Assembly (NCBI RefSeq): GCF_945859685.1
Contig: NC_079147.1
Location: forward strand, 128,830,238-128,894,237
DNA length: 64,000 nucleotides
Reading direction: 5' to 3'
Source of the DNA: Eupeodes corollae
Lineage: Eukaryota; Arthropoda; Insecta; Diptera; Syrphidae
A program made the position numbers and the translations under genes. Positions within the stretch are counted from its first letter, which is position 1. Each line of letters starts with the position of its first letter. Under the pieces are notes generated by a model, which worked only from the letters and a program-made list of their open reading frames with translations, made no database searches and was not told the DNA's origin. This document shows positions 55,166 to 64,000 of this stretch, in pieces.

Positions 55166-56039
55166 CTACTTAATGAAAACTGAACCAGATCTTGTGTATG
55201 CATTGAAAAGAGCACCACTTCTTTTCAGACGCATGGCTTGATGTAGCGGAGAACGATTTTTTGGCGTTAAGCTCCCGTGCAAGGAGATGCTGTGTTTGGC
55301 ATTCCCTTCCGTCTTAAAACCGATGTCTTCCAGTTGCATTAATCTCTTGTTAGTTTTATGAAAAAGAGCAACAGATTTTAATACTGAATTTCTCTCGTTA
55401 GGTGAGCTGAATTTAAGTATTATCGGTGTGGGGAGTTCATGTCTATTGTTTCTGTATCTACCTTTCGATCGGAAAGCAGCATTCAGTGTGGGAGGCGCGC
55501 AGTTGATGGTGTTACAAATTTTGTTGACAATAGAAATAATGTTTTCGTTTTCTAATTTCAGATGTATCACATCTTTTCTGTAGATCACCTACTTCTCTCA
55601 AAAGGTGGTCAGTGTCGGCATGATGGGATTCCATTTTTGCAACCTTTTCTTGGAGTGATTTCATGGATTGTTCGGCTTCTTTGACGTGAGAAAAAAGTTT
55701 GTTTTCTATTTGTTCGAAACGTAAGATGAATTCAGCTCGAAGATCATTTATCTGTTTTGTGATTTTAGAAACAATATCTTCACTCAGATTTTTCATTAAG
55801 ATGTCAATGTCGGTTGAGGATGGTGTAATTATTGTTGATTTTTTTTGTGTTAATTTGCTCTCCGTGTTCAAAGGGGCTGGTACGATTGGAGTGGTATGCT
55901 TGGGAGTATTTACCAGTTTCTCTGAGTTTTTAGAGCTAGATGGAATTGGAGTGTCTGGATTCTCAGAGATTTTGGTTCCTTTTCCAAGTCGTGTTTTACC
56001 TGCCATTCTCACACGCACAGAAATCCAAACTAACGACAC
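55166..56039 (-). pseudogene. LINE ORF1-type protein, frameshifted
   Basis: The first frame (55512-56039) contains MAGKTRLGKGTKISENPDTP, a serine/threonine/proline-rich N-terminus, and then a long coiled coil (ITKQINDLRAEFILRFEQIE to about QEKVAKMESHHADTDHLL). The second (55166-55588) gives the C-terminal domain: CAPPTLNAAFRSKGRYRNNR, LPTPIILKFSSPNERNSVLK and HGSLTPKNRSPLHQAMRLKR. The 'F-SP-ER---L' and 'LTP-NR-L---A--L' blocks are typical of coiled-coil ORF1 proteins of CR1/L1-like LINEs. It is in the same orientation as the ORF2 at 49.6-52.4 kb and may be its separated partner, but the 2.7 kb between them holds MITEs and unrelated sequence. Confidence 0.7.
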
Positions 56040-57676
56040 TTTTGATTTTTTAGGAAAAAAATGTTAAAATTGTGAGAGGAACAAAAATAATCTTTATTTT
56101 ATTGTTTTTGAGCTTAAACTTATTATTTATAACTTGAGATTGTTTTTGGTTTGCTCGCACGTCACTTTCGATATTTTCCCACACTTAGAATTTTATTGGG
56201 TATTTAAAACAATATAATAATGAATATTTTGCCGCACGAAACTCTCGGAACGTCTAATCTCTAGAGCATATTCACTACGTCTCTAAAATGTTTAAGTTTT
56301 GTTGACTCCTTTAAGATCAAAATACGAGTAAGCAGACTGATAGCGATAGTAATAATAGACTCCCGAAAATAGAGTTCGAAAAACTTCGTCAAAAAAGCCC
56401 GACATTTCTTCATATGAGAACCTGTCTCACTTTCTGGATTTTTGAATTTTTTTAGCGTTCTTAGCATAAATAAAAATGGAAACAAGAGACGTGTATTTTA
56501 TTTTTGGAATAAAGCTACGTTTCAAAACAGTTTCTTACGTTTCTGCGTGAAATGCAGCAAAAAACTCTAAACTATTGTGTTTTAGCTCTTAAATATGGCA
56601 TATTTAGGAAGCTTTTAGAATCTGGGAATGCTTTCATATGTAGGGAGTCATACACTTTAAATAGTTAGACCATACTTAGCTGGACAACAGTGTTCTAAAA
56701 TAATTTGATAACTAAAGTTATGATTTTAGCAACTAAAATGTGTAAAGGTGAGGTTAATATATCCGTAAACTTTATGTTGTTTAAATTTTGTTAGCCTCCT
56801 TTATAAAACATTTAAGAACGTTTTTAAGCGGAGAGTAAAAACTCATCTAATAGTGTATGTCTTTCGGCTAATACTTTATTATCAACATTTTGTGCTCAAT
56901 TAGCAAACAAATTCAGCCAAACAGCTAAAAAAATGTTCTCTGTATACATTTATAACAATTAATATCCATTCTCCCTACAGAAATACCTATCACTCAGTTA
57001 TCCCATTGAGATTTCTCATCAGTTTTCAGTGTCCCCATTCCTATTCTACGAACCTATCCTTATCTCAAATACTAACCACATTACTGACTCGCAATATCGT
57101 AACACTTGATCTCGTTTATGTCATTTTGACAAGTCAAGAATTAAAATCAGACTCAGTTTTTGTTTGTTTACTTTGGTCGTCGTCGTCGTTTTTCTTTAAT
57201 TTTTTATTATCGTCGTCTTTTGTATAATTAATTAATCGCGAATGCAATTTGTAACATGTAACACAAACACCCCCAACATGTCAACCACACCAACAATTCC
57301 ACCCACCAGCACAACAGTCCAATGCAAGGGGGGGACACTCACAACTTTTGGAACTTCAAGTCAAGCGTACCATCCATAATTGTCTCACGGGTATTATCAA
57401 TAGGGAATTTCACAAATCCATCATCAGCAATATGAATTATTAATGCAACAACATCCAGCACAAAGAAAGTTAATGATTCCCTGAAGGAAAATTCTAAAAA
57501 AAAACGAACGCTGACCCCTGAGGGATCAGCCCAACCGTCCGACTTACTGATTAGATGAAACAAGCGTTATATTTTAATGAGCTAATTTTATTTGACTGTT
57601 CTCTATCAGATCCGAATTAAGACTAACTGAATTGAATCAAAGCCATACATAAAACTAATTCATAAAACTACCATAA
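56040..57676. other. no confirmed gene; possible Q/T/P-rich coding scrap near 57.24-57.48 kb
   Basis: Most of this is AT-rich. From ATG 57242 the plus strand reads TNTPNMSTTPTIPPTSTTVQ and QCKGGTLTTFGTSSQAYHP before a stop. In shifted frames it continues with HHQQYELLMQQHPAQRKLMI (about 57418-57477). The composition suggests a fragment of a low-complexity host protein, but no family is recognised. Confidence 0.35.
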
Positions 57677-58180
57677 CCCTGGTGTGGAATCGGCTAAGGT
57701 GATTCTTGACTATCAATTTTTTGATATTCAAATTGACTATCATTTTCATTCCGTCTGTGTAAGATGATTCAACTCAATTCAATTCGATTGAACAATTTAA
57801 GATTAAAATTGTCAAAATTCGTTGTTGCCTTGCTGAAATTTTAAATTGATTCTTAAAAAATATCTAAGTAAAAGTTTCAAATTGGCTGATTTTGAATAAA
57901 ATTCTAACTTTTCTTCCTTTTTTTCGAATGTCGTAAGCTTTGTAGGTCACAGGAATGTGTTTTTTAAAAGAAACAAAGTGAACTAAGAAAATAATTTTCC
58001 AGTCGTTTGTGTAAGCGTCTGGTAGCTCTATTCGGAATAAACAAATTTGTTTGAAAACGACGGTCACATTTTTTTGTGATAGCTTTTTAGGTATCAATTT
58101 GACTATCACTTTATGTACATCAAATTCGATCATTTTGATTGTCATTTATCAACAATCACCTTAGCCGATTCCACCCCTGG
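57677..58180. mobile_element. ~0.5-kb TIR element, family unknown
   Basis: The ends gtggaatcggctaaggtgat (left, from 57684) and its inverse atcaccttagccgattccac (right, to 58174) form a terminal inverted repeat of at least 20 bp. The flanks CCCTGG on both sides (57677-57682 and 58175-58180) could be a 6-bp target duplication. A 93-codon minus-strand frame (57864-58145) with KLIPKKLSQKNVTVVFKQIC spans much of the inside but matches nothing I know. It may be chance. Confidence 0.7.
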
Positions 58181-59187
58181 TTCCCAGATGCGTCACCATT
58201 ATTGGAGTTGGGCGTGTTGTCCAATGCGCGCGTGAAATGCATCCGGTTTAAATGCAACTAAGCAGATTTGGTCACCTGTGGGAAATTATTGGATGTGCAG
58301 GTCATTGGCATATGTTTCGGGTTAACGTAAGCTGCGCTGTGTTAACTTGAACCTTACAGCAAAACTAAAAAGTAAACGGTAAATAATACATGCATTATAA
58401 TAACAAATACTCCCCTACTTTCAGTGCTATTCTACACACGTTTTGGCTCTTGAACTTACTCCATACAAAACACAAAACTTAAGCAACAACAAGGTAAACC
58501 CACATATGCTGTCCTAAATAGAAAGAAAACTGTCTACATTAATCACTGCACTTCACACTTCTTTGTTCAGTAATTGCTTCCTTATTTAAGAAAATAAGAC
58601 GATGTTCTTGGGTCTTACAATTTTTTGAATTTGCTTCTGTAAACTTCTATGTTTGCTTGAGGTGTTTTCATATTATAAGAAAAACTTTTTTCTCTCAATA
58701 TTCAATGAAAAAAAAAATAACAACAAAAAAAAGATTATTACTTCAATTAGCATGCAGGACTAAAAAAGCGGGTCAAGGGTTACGTGCATATTAGATCTTA
58801 TGACACAAGGCACATTTTTGGCAGAAATAATTTAAATTTTACTAAAATGCCACAGCTGGCAAAAAAAGAATGACATTGCATATGCATCAGCTCAAATAAG
58901 TTTTTTTCGAAACCATTTTTTTATGCGATGAGATCATCATTGCATTACATTCAATGACGAAAGGTAGGTATAGGTATGACATACTTGACTTTTTGGCTTA
59001 GTAAGAAAACATGCATTGCGCAAAAGAATTTTTAGTAAACTTTTAAAATTTAATTTGTTGGTGAAAAATTTTACTTCTTCATACCATTTGAATTTTTTAC
59101 TCCTCTCCACTGATATAAGCACATATGCATATCTAAAATACGATTTTTTAAAAGCTATGGGAAAGTTAAATAAAAAATCGATATAAT
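58181..59187. other. no gene; AT-rich spacer
   Basis: No informative frame or repeat structure seen. Confidence 0.5.
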
Positions 59188-59659
59188 TTAATGTTTGAAG
59201 ATTATTTCATGCAAATGTTGACCTTCATTGTGCCTCAAATATTCCATCAGCTTAGTTCAATTTTGGCATACTCTTTTTAACATTTCGTCCGGTATCTCAC
59301 GAATAAATGGTTCAATGTTTTCATTGAAGCGGACTTGTCTGTATAGACATGAGCTTTAACATAGACCCACAAGCGGCATGTAGTACCGTCTTTTTGAAAC
59401 CACACGTCATGCAAGTCAAGCTCTAGCATTTTGAGCAAAAAAAGTTGGGTATTTTCTAACGGTAGCGCTCATAATTCACAGTTATGTTACGATTCGCATC
59501 ATCTTTGAAGAAGTACGGTTCAATTATGCCACCAGCCCATAAATTGCACCAAACTTTGACTTTTTCTTCTTCTGGCTGATATTCTCTCCGAAATCGACAA
59601 TTCTGCTTATTTACGTACACATTAAATCGCGCGATGAACTTCCTTAACAGAGCACGCAT
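59188..59659 (-). pseudogene. mariner-like transposase fragment with internal deletion
   Basis: The frame from 59659 reads NKQNCRFRREYQPEEEKVKV and VWCNLWAGGIIEPYFF, then ITVNYERYR. This is the region leading to the second catalytic aspartate in a group of insect mariner-like transposases ('VWC-L-AGGIIGPYFF', 'V-VN-ERYR'). In other frames DVWFQKDGTTCR follows, with the catalytic D, and a deletion jumps to WVYVKAHVYTDKSA. The C-terminal NENIEPFIREIPDEMLKRVC and EIIFKH end at TAA 59188-59190. The N-terminus, the third acid and terminal repeats are missing. Confidence 0.75.
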
Positions 59660-59755
59660 TGTGATACTAAAATTTAATAATCTGCAAGCGTTGTTTGTTT
59701 GTAAGAAGATTGATGGTTAAATCATAGACCAAATTGAAGATATTTGACCGTGAAA

Positions 59756-60001
59756 CATAGACACACCATATAAAGACCGGAATCTTTCGTACGTTTTACT
59801 CTCCAACACTCATTTGTTAACATTGTTGTATTTGTAATTTTGACATTACGTCCATTTTGAAATGTGAAATCCAACAACAATCCGATGCGGTGCATTAACT
59901 TGTTTTGACAGGTTTTTTTTATTAAATTGCTGTGGTGAGAATTTTAGATTTGATTTTAGCTGTCAAATGAAGCACTTCTTGTTTTGTTAATTTGTTTAAA
60001 A
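59756..60001 (+). repeat. leader of the viaf pseudogene, duplicated at 52618
   Basis: This 246-bp stretch immediately precedes the pseudogene ATG and aligns with 52618-52841. It contains catataaagacc near its start, a TATA-like sequence, and then ctttcgtacgtttta. It may be a 5' untranslated region alone or include promoter sequence. The shared left boundary of both copies marks where the copied unit begins. Confidence 0.7.
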
Positions 60002-60624
60002 ATGCAGGATCTAAATGAAGATTCCGAATGGAATGATGTCTTCCGTGCAAAAGGTATCTTTCCACCCATGCTCGAGAATGCCATTGAGAAGCGAACTGGT
60101 GGTGAGAAGCAGACAAATATCGAAGACATGAACATGGACGAATCTGAAGACTCCCAAGACGAAATTGTACGCGAGGAATATCATCACAAACGAATGGCAT
60201 AGATGAGAGCATTCGCAGACAAGGCTCTTTTCGGTTCAGTGTGTCAAATTTTCGAACAAGATTATGTCAGCGAAGTGACCAAAGCTGGAGAAGGTATCTG
60301 GGTTGTGTTGAATTTGTACACAAATGTTGTGCCGCTCTGTTCGCTTAACACCACCATATGCAACAGTTCCTGCGGTCGATAGCCACCACCTGCATCCCAA
60401 ATTTAACAGGGAAGCATCTGCCAACATTATTTATCTATTTTGAAGGCCAAATGAGAAAGTAATTCATTGATGCCTTGGAGCTTCGTAGTTAAAAATTGAC
60501 CACCGATGAATTGGAATTCATGTTCGGTCAGTGTGGTTCAATTCCAACGGAAATCAAGGAATATTCGAAGCAACAAACTCGTGACAAAATGCTCAGCGAC
60601 CTGGAATCCGTTGATTTCTATTGA
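60002..60624 (+). pseudogene. viaf: intronless pseudogene of viaf (phosducin-like 2 / PDCL3)
   Basis: From ATG 60002 the sequence reads MQDLNEDSEWNDVFRAKGIF, a hallmark start of VIAF/PDCL3 proteins, cytosolic phosducin-like co-chaperones of the CCT chaperonin. Further blocks are EEYHHKRMA, stop, MRAFADKALFGSV, DYVSEVTKAGEGIWVVLNLY and VVPLCSL. After a shift near 60350 come IATTCIPNLTGKHLPTLFIY and FEGQMRK, stop. Then LTTDELEFMFGQCGSIPTEI and RDKMLSDLESVDFY end at TGA 60622-60624. There are at least three in-frame stops and one frameshift, no introns, and a shortened acidic region. AT-rich sequence with an A-rich patch (near 60700) follows, compatible with an old retrocopy. Confidence 0.9.
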
Positions 60625-60740
60625 TTTCGCAATTAGGAACAAATATTTTAATATTTATTTTTGTGTTTGAATGGATTTTAATATATATTCAAATAATAAC
60701 AAAAAAGAAAATGAAACCATAGGTTCCACAAATAATTAAA

Positions 60741-60990
60741 AGCCGAATGCAAACGTGTTCTTAAAAGTTTTTTTGCTTTTTACAAAAAAGTGTGAATGCA
60801 GGACACGACCAACTGAATTCCAATGTTTGCATTTTTAAACATTTTCGATAGGAAAATACGAACTCACTTGGTAGTGTCCTTGGAACAATAGTGTACCTAC
60901 AGGAATGGTTTATACCTTCCTGGAATCCTTGAAATGTGAGTAAGAACTTCGCATTCACATTTTTTGGTAAAAATAAAAAAAAACTTGTAT
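60741..60990. mobile_element. two partial MITEs of the 52.8-kb family, head to head
   Basis: A direct partial unit (about 60745-60836, ending ttccaatgtttgcattttta) and an inverted unit (about 60851-60970, with ggaatggtttataccttcct) match the 52849-53460 array, including the spacer aaacattttcgatagg. They follow the viaf pseudogene, so both viaf-derived loci carry the same MITE family on their right side. Confidence 0.8.
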
Positions 60991-61498
60991 TAAAATGTCT
61001 TCTTTAAAAAGATTGTTTGCGACACTTGGAATAATGAAACATTACTGAAATTCAAATTAATTTTAAAAGAAAGGTTCTTCTTGAAATGAAATTAAATTAA
61101 CAAAAAGATTATATACAACCTAAGCCAACGAATTTGAACCAGCCTCTTTTAAAACAATAAATTAAACATTTTGGAACCACCTTTAAAATAATGTTATCTT
61201 AACTTACTACCAAAGCCATTTAAAATTAAGATTTCAAAATGTTGATCTCATAACTTTATTATGGTGTCAAAGGAATACAAAAATATTGTTTTAGTTGTTT
61301 TTTTTTTTAAGTAGGTAGTGTGGTTTTTAACATGTACAAAAGCAGGTACAATGGGAACATATGGTTATTAATTATATGTATGAAACTTCTTAAAGCGTCC
61401 TTTTTCGACCCACAGAACTATGTCGCAGAATCGAAAAACCATGTGATTCGCACCTCGAATATTGATTTTATACACAGTTACACACTGATCGTGTAAGC
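60991..61498. other. no gene; AT-rich spacer
   Basis: Nothing recognisable apart from homopolymer runs. Confidence 0.5.
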
Positions 61499-61834
61499 TA
61501 GAGTTGGTCAATTAAGTTCACTTGAGTGATTGATCAATGTAGTTCAAATCATGTTATTGAACTAGTTCGTTCAGTTTTGTTCAATTTACAGAATATTTGA
61601 AAAAAATTATTGTTTTCAAGAAAAATTTAAAAACAATTTATTCCAAGTTAATAAAACAAAATTTGAAAGCAATGTAAATATATTAATTTTATTAAAAATA
61701 ACATTTTACATATTTGAGTGTAAAAATACGAGTTTCTTGACATTTTCTGTCAAATATAAGTGAACTGCTGAACTATTGTTCAGTAAACTGAACTAGTTTA
61801 CTGAACTAGTTCGTTGACGAACTACCCAAGCCTA
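61499..61834. mobile_element. hAT-like MITE, ~336 bp
   Basis: The ends tagagttgg (61499) and ccaagccta (to 61834) are inverted to each other with two mismatches. GTAAGC occurs immediately outside both ends within 8 bp (gtgtaagc left, gtaagcca right), compatible with a decayed 8-bp duplication. The inside is full of actagttc and gttca words in both orientations, giving strong self-complementarity near the right end (61756-61825). No coding frame. Confidence 0.5.
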
Positions 61835-63406
61835 GTAAGCCAACGCTTCCCATATATCGATTTTTTTGTTTGTGTATCAGAAAATTATTAGAACTGTTTA
61901 ACGTCATATTAGTAAGTCATTTAGATATTAAGGCTCTTATCACTGATAAAGAAATTTCTTCCTCGCTTACAAAATCCTCATTCCTAATAGAAGATCTTTA
62001 TCCAAATTTTCATCATCGTCTGATTTGAAATGAAATTGGTAGCATAAATGCAATGTCAAACACAGCGTTTCGATCATTTTCCTCAATTCCATTCGTTGCA
62101 TTTTAAAGATTGAGAATACTTTGAATTCCATTCTATAAAAAAAGTTGTCACTTTTTACCATTGTACCCAAGCTGTTTCTTCTCAACAGTTAAACTTTCTA
62201 TTTAGATTTCCAATTAATAAATATAAAATGCAATTTCTTTTTTTATGCTTCGTTACAATTACTTAATTCGCAAATAAAATTCGTTGGTATTTCACAAAGT
62301 GGTGTCGTGTTGAATATAATAAGAAATCAGAATGAGTGATGACTTTCTTTTTATTTAAGAAGGTTAAAAAATAACTTTTATTATTTTAAGAATAATCATT
62401 AGATTGACAAGAAATGTCACATTGGGCTAATACTCGTTAGTTCACAATAGTGTTATACATATTTAATTTATTTTGTGTTTAGTTGTCTTTTAAAATAATA
62501 TAAATACATCTTTATAATAATGACAAACATTTTCCGCCCCGGTGAACGATGTTCGCAAATTGACGCCTTGATGTATGTGTCCGATCCGGCCCTGGCATAT
62601 GTTTTGTTCGCTGCATAAATACTTCCAAAATTATTGCTAACTTTCTTTGGTGAAAACATGCAAAGAGAAAAAATTATTAACGGAACGTAAAACAAAACAA
62701 ACAAGTTCAAGGTTAACAACAAAAAACTCATAGTTTTCTTTTCCTTATTGATTTCATTAAATGAGCTTTTACAACCGTTGCCCATTTAAGGTTACTGTAT
62801 GATGTTCTTGTTGTTGTTTTCTTCTTTACCAATGCAGGTTATTGAATTCGCCGTGGTCTATTGACGATCGTCTTTAAACGTAAATCAATTTTCATTGATG
62901 TCGGGTCGCGGTCGATCGCTATTTTTTTTTGTGCGTAATTTTTAGCATTTAAATTATTATTATTTTTTTTTATTTCTCGTGTCGGGCGTGTGAAAGTGAG
63001 AATGTTTTTGAGGATCTATTAAAAATTATATTAAATTATTATATATTGGTAGTGCGGTTGCCAATTATTACTATTTTTTTATTGATAATAATAACATCAA
63101 AGTGATTAAGTGCGTGTTGTGTTTAGTGGTTGCTGCTGCTGCTGTTGGTGCTGCTGAATTATATTTATTAATTTCATTTATAAATTTTATTAATTTTAAT
63201 TTTTTAATTATTAAAATTTTACTCTCCCATTTTTTTTACTTATCTCGTGTGTGTGTATGTGCGTGTGCTTACGTTCGGTTTCGGTAACGTTTTTTTTTTG
63301 CGATTTTGATTTCGGTGCCAGAATGTAAGTTATTTTATGCTGCAAAAATTGCAAATGGCTGCCGATTTTAGCCAACGTTGATGACGTCACATCAGATTCG
63401 GTATGA
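61835..63406. other. no recognised gene; sequence leading into LINE
   Basis: A minus-strand frame (62468-62785) has FGSIYAANKTYARAGSDTYI and CEHRSPGRKMFV, which reads like real protein but I do not recognise it. The stretch 62880-63360 is rich in T and CTG/TGC runs (gctgctgctgctgttggtgc) and could be the LINE 5' leader. Confidence 0.4.
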
Positions 63407-64000
63407 ATTCATATTTCAAAATTCAGTGCTTTAACTAGCGAAGAATCAATTAAGAAGTATGTGGCTGCAAAAATAAATTGCGATAAAGGTGAAATAAAAT
63501 GTTTTAAGCTGGTGAAACAAGATACGAATGTAAATAATTTGGCGTATGTTACATTTAAAATTGGATTTCCTGTTCATTTATTTGATGTTGCCCTAAATCC
63601 ATTGAACTGGCCGAAGAATGTGTTGGTAAGGCAATTTATTAACTTTCCAAAAAACTTCAAAGTCAAAAAATTACAACAAATGGAGATGCATCCGGATCAA
63701 TCTACTCTACAAACTTAAGCATTTCAAATAACTTAGATCTTATTAATGTTTACTACCAAAATGCTGGTGGCCTTCGAACTAAAACTAATGAATTATATAT
63801 TTCTAGCTCTATGTATGAATATGATGTAATTATTATTACAGAGACATGGTTAAATGCGAGTTATTCGTCTTCTGAAATATTTCACTCTAATTATAATATT
63901 TATCGTTTAGATAGATCATATACAGAATTTTTAAAAAGAGGTGGTGGAATTTTAGTGGCAGTTAAATCCACTTACCCAAGCAAAAGTATTGTTTTATGTA
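63407..64000 (+). pseudogene. CR1-type LINE, ORF1 C-terminus and start of endonuclease (runs off window)
   Basis: The first frame opens after a stop at 63404-63406 and reads SALTSEESIKKYVAAKINCD, CFKLVKQDTNVNNLAYVTFK and IGFPVHLFDVALNPLNWPKN, ending at 63716-63718. This is the C-terminal domain of CR1-type ORF1 proteins. From about 63735 ORF2 follows: INVYYQNAGGLRTKTNELYI, IIITETWLNASYSSSEIF and RGGGILVAVKS, the start of the endonuclease. That frame is open to the window edge, so the copy may be less decayed than the others. The beginning of ORF1 is missing or separated upstream. Whether ORF2 is intact cannot be seen. Confidence 0.75.

Noticed and set aside
63128..63152. CTG/TGC repeat as an expandable microsatellite of interest
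   Set aside because: Only a handful of imperfect units; common in leader sequences.
1..64000. CRISPR array, bacterial operon, phage or antiviral defence system
   Set aside because: No spaced short repeats, no bacterial-type gene packing or ribosome-binding sites; spliceosomal introns and animal transposons throughout.

Overview
This is AT-rich animal nuclear DNA, almost certainly from a fly (Diptera). The one clear host gene has spliceosomal GT-AG introns and resembles Drosophila winged eye (wge), the insect member of the TNRC18/BAHCC1 family. Most of the rest is transposable-element debris of types common in insects: BEL/Pao, Ty3/gypsy, Penelope-like, CR1/Jockey- and LOA-type LINEs, Tc1/mariner, Transib, PIF/Harbinger and several short TIR elements. 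I saw no bacterial genes, CRISPR array, rRNA or confident tRNA gene. I cannot name the species.

Layout. 1-8.4 kb: fragments of gypsy, BEL/Pao, a Penelope-like 3' end carrying a hammerhead-like RNA fold, an inverted gypsy relic, a Tc1 relic and a 430-bp direct repeat. 9.5-10.3 kb: a Transib (RAG1-like) transposase relic. 14.7-36.4 kb, minus strand: six coding exons of the wge-like gene. Their phases fit together exactly (397+114+132+108+2282+223 bp). The intron between exons 3 and 4 is about 18.2 kb and holds BEL/Pao, Tc1, CR1, Transib, a self-nested Harbinger-type MITE, a second BEL/Pao and two LINEs. The gene continues past the left edge, where the BAH-domain exons are expected. 37.9-41.4 kb: LINE and Harbinger scraps plus an unrecognised minus-strand coding relic. 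42.1-47.5 kb: one nearly complete LTR retrotransposon with two 288-bp LTRs and a TAAA target duplication, but a broken pol. 49.6-56.0 kb: LINE ORF2 and a LINE ORF1 on the minus strand, separated by a palindromic MITE array. 57.7-58.2 kb: a TIR element. 59.2-61.0 kb: a mariner-like relic and a broken, intronless copy of the phosducin-like gene viaf/PDCL3. 61.5-61.8 kb: a hAT-like MITE. 63.4 kb to the right edge: a CR1-type LINE running off the window.

How it fits together. Only the wge-like gene looks functional for the host. The rest is a layered record of insertions. The points most worth following up are the hammerhead-like fold at the Penelope 3' end, the Harbinger-type MITE inserted into a copy of itself and carrying a tiny two-exon gene, the two RAG1-like Transib fossils, and the pair of viaf-derived segments, one of which ends at its start codon where a MITE begins. 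All calls are from reading the sequence. No database search was possible.
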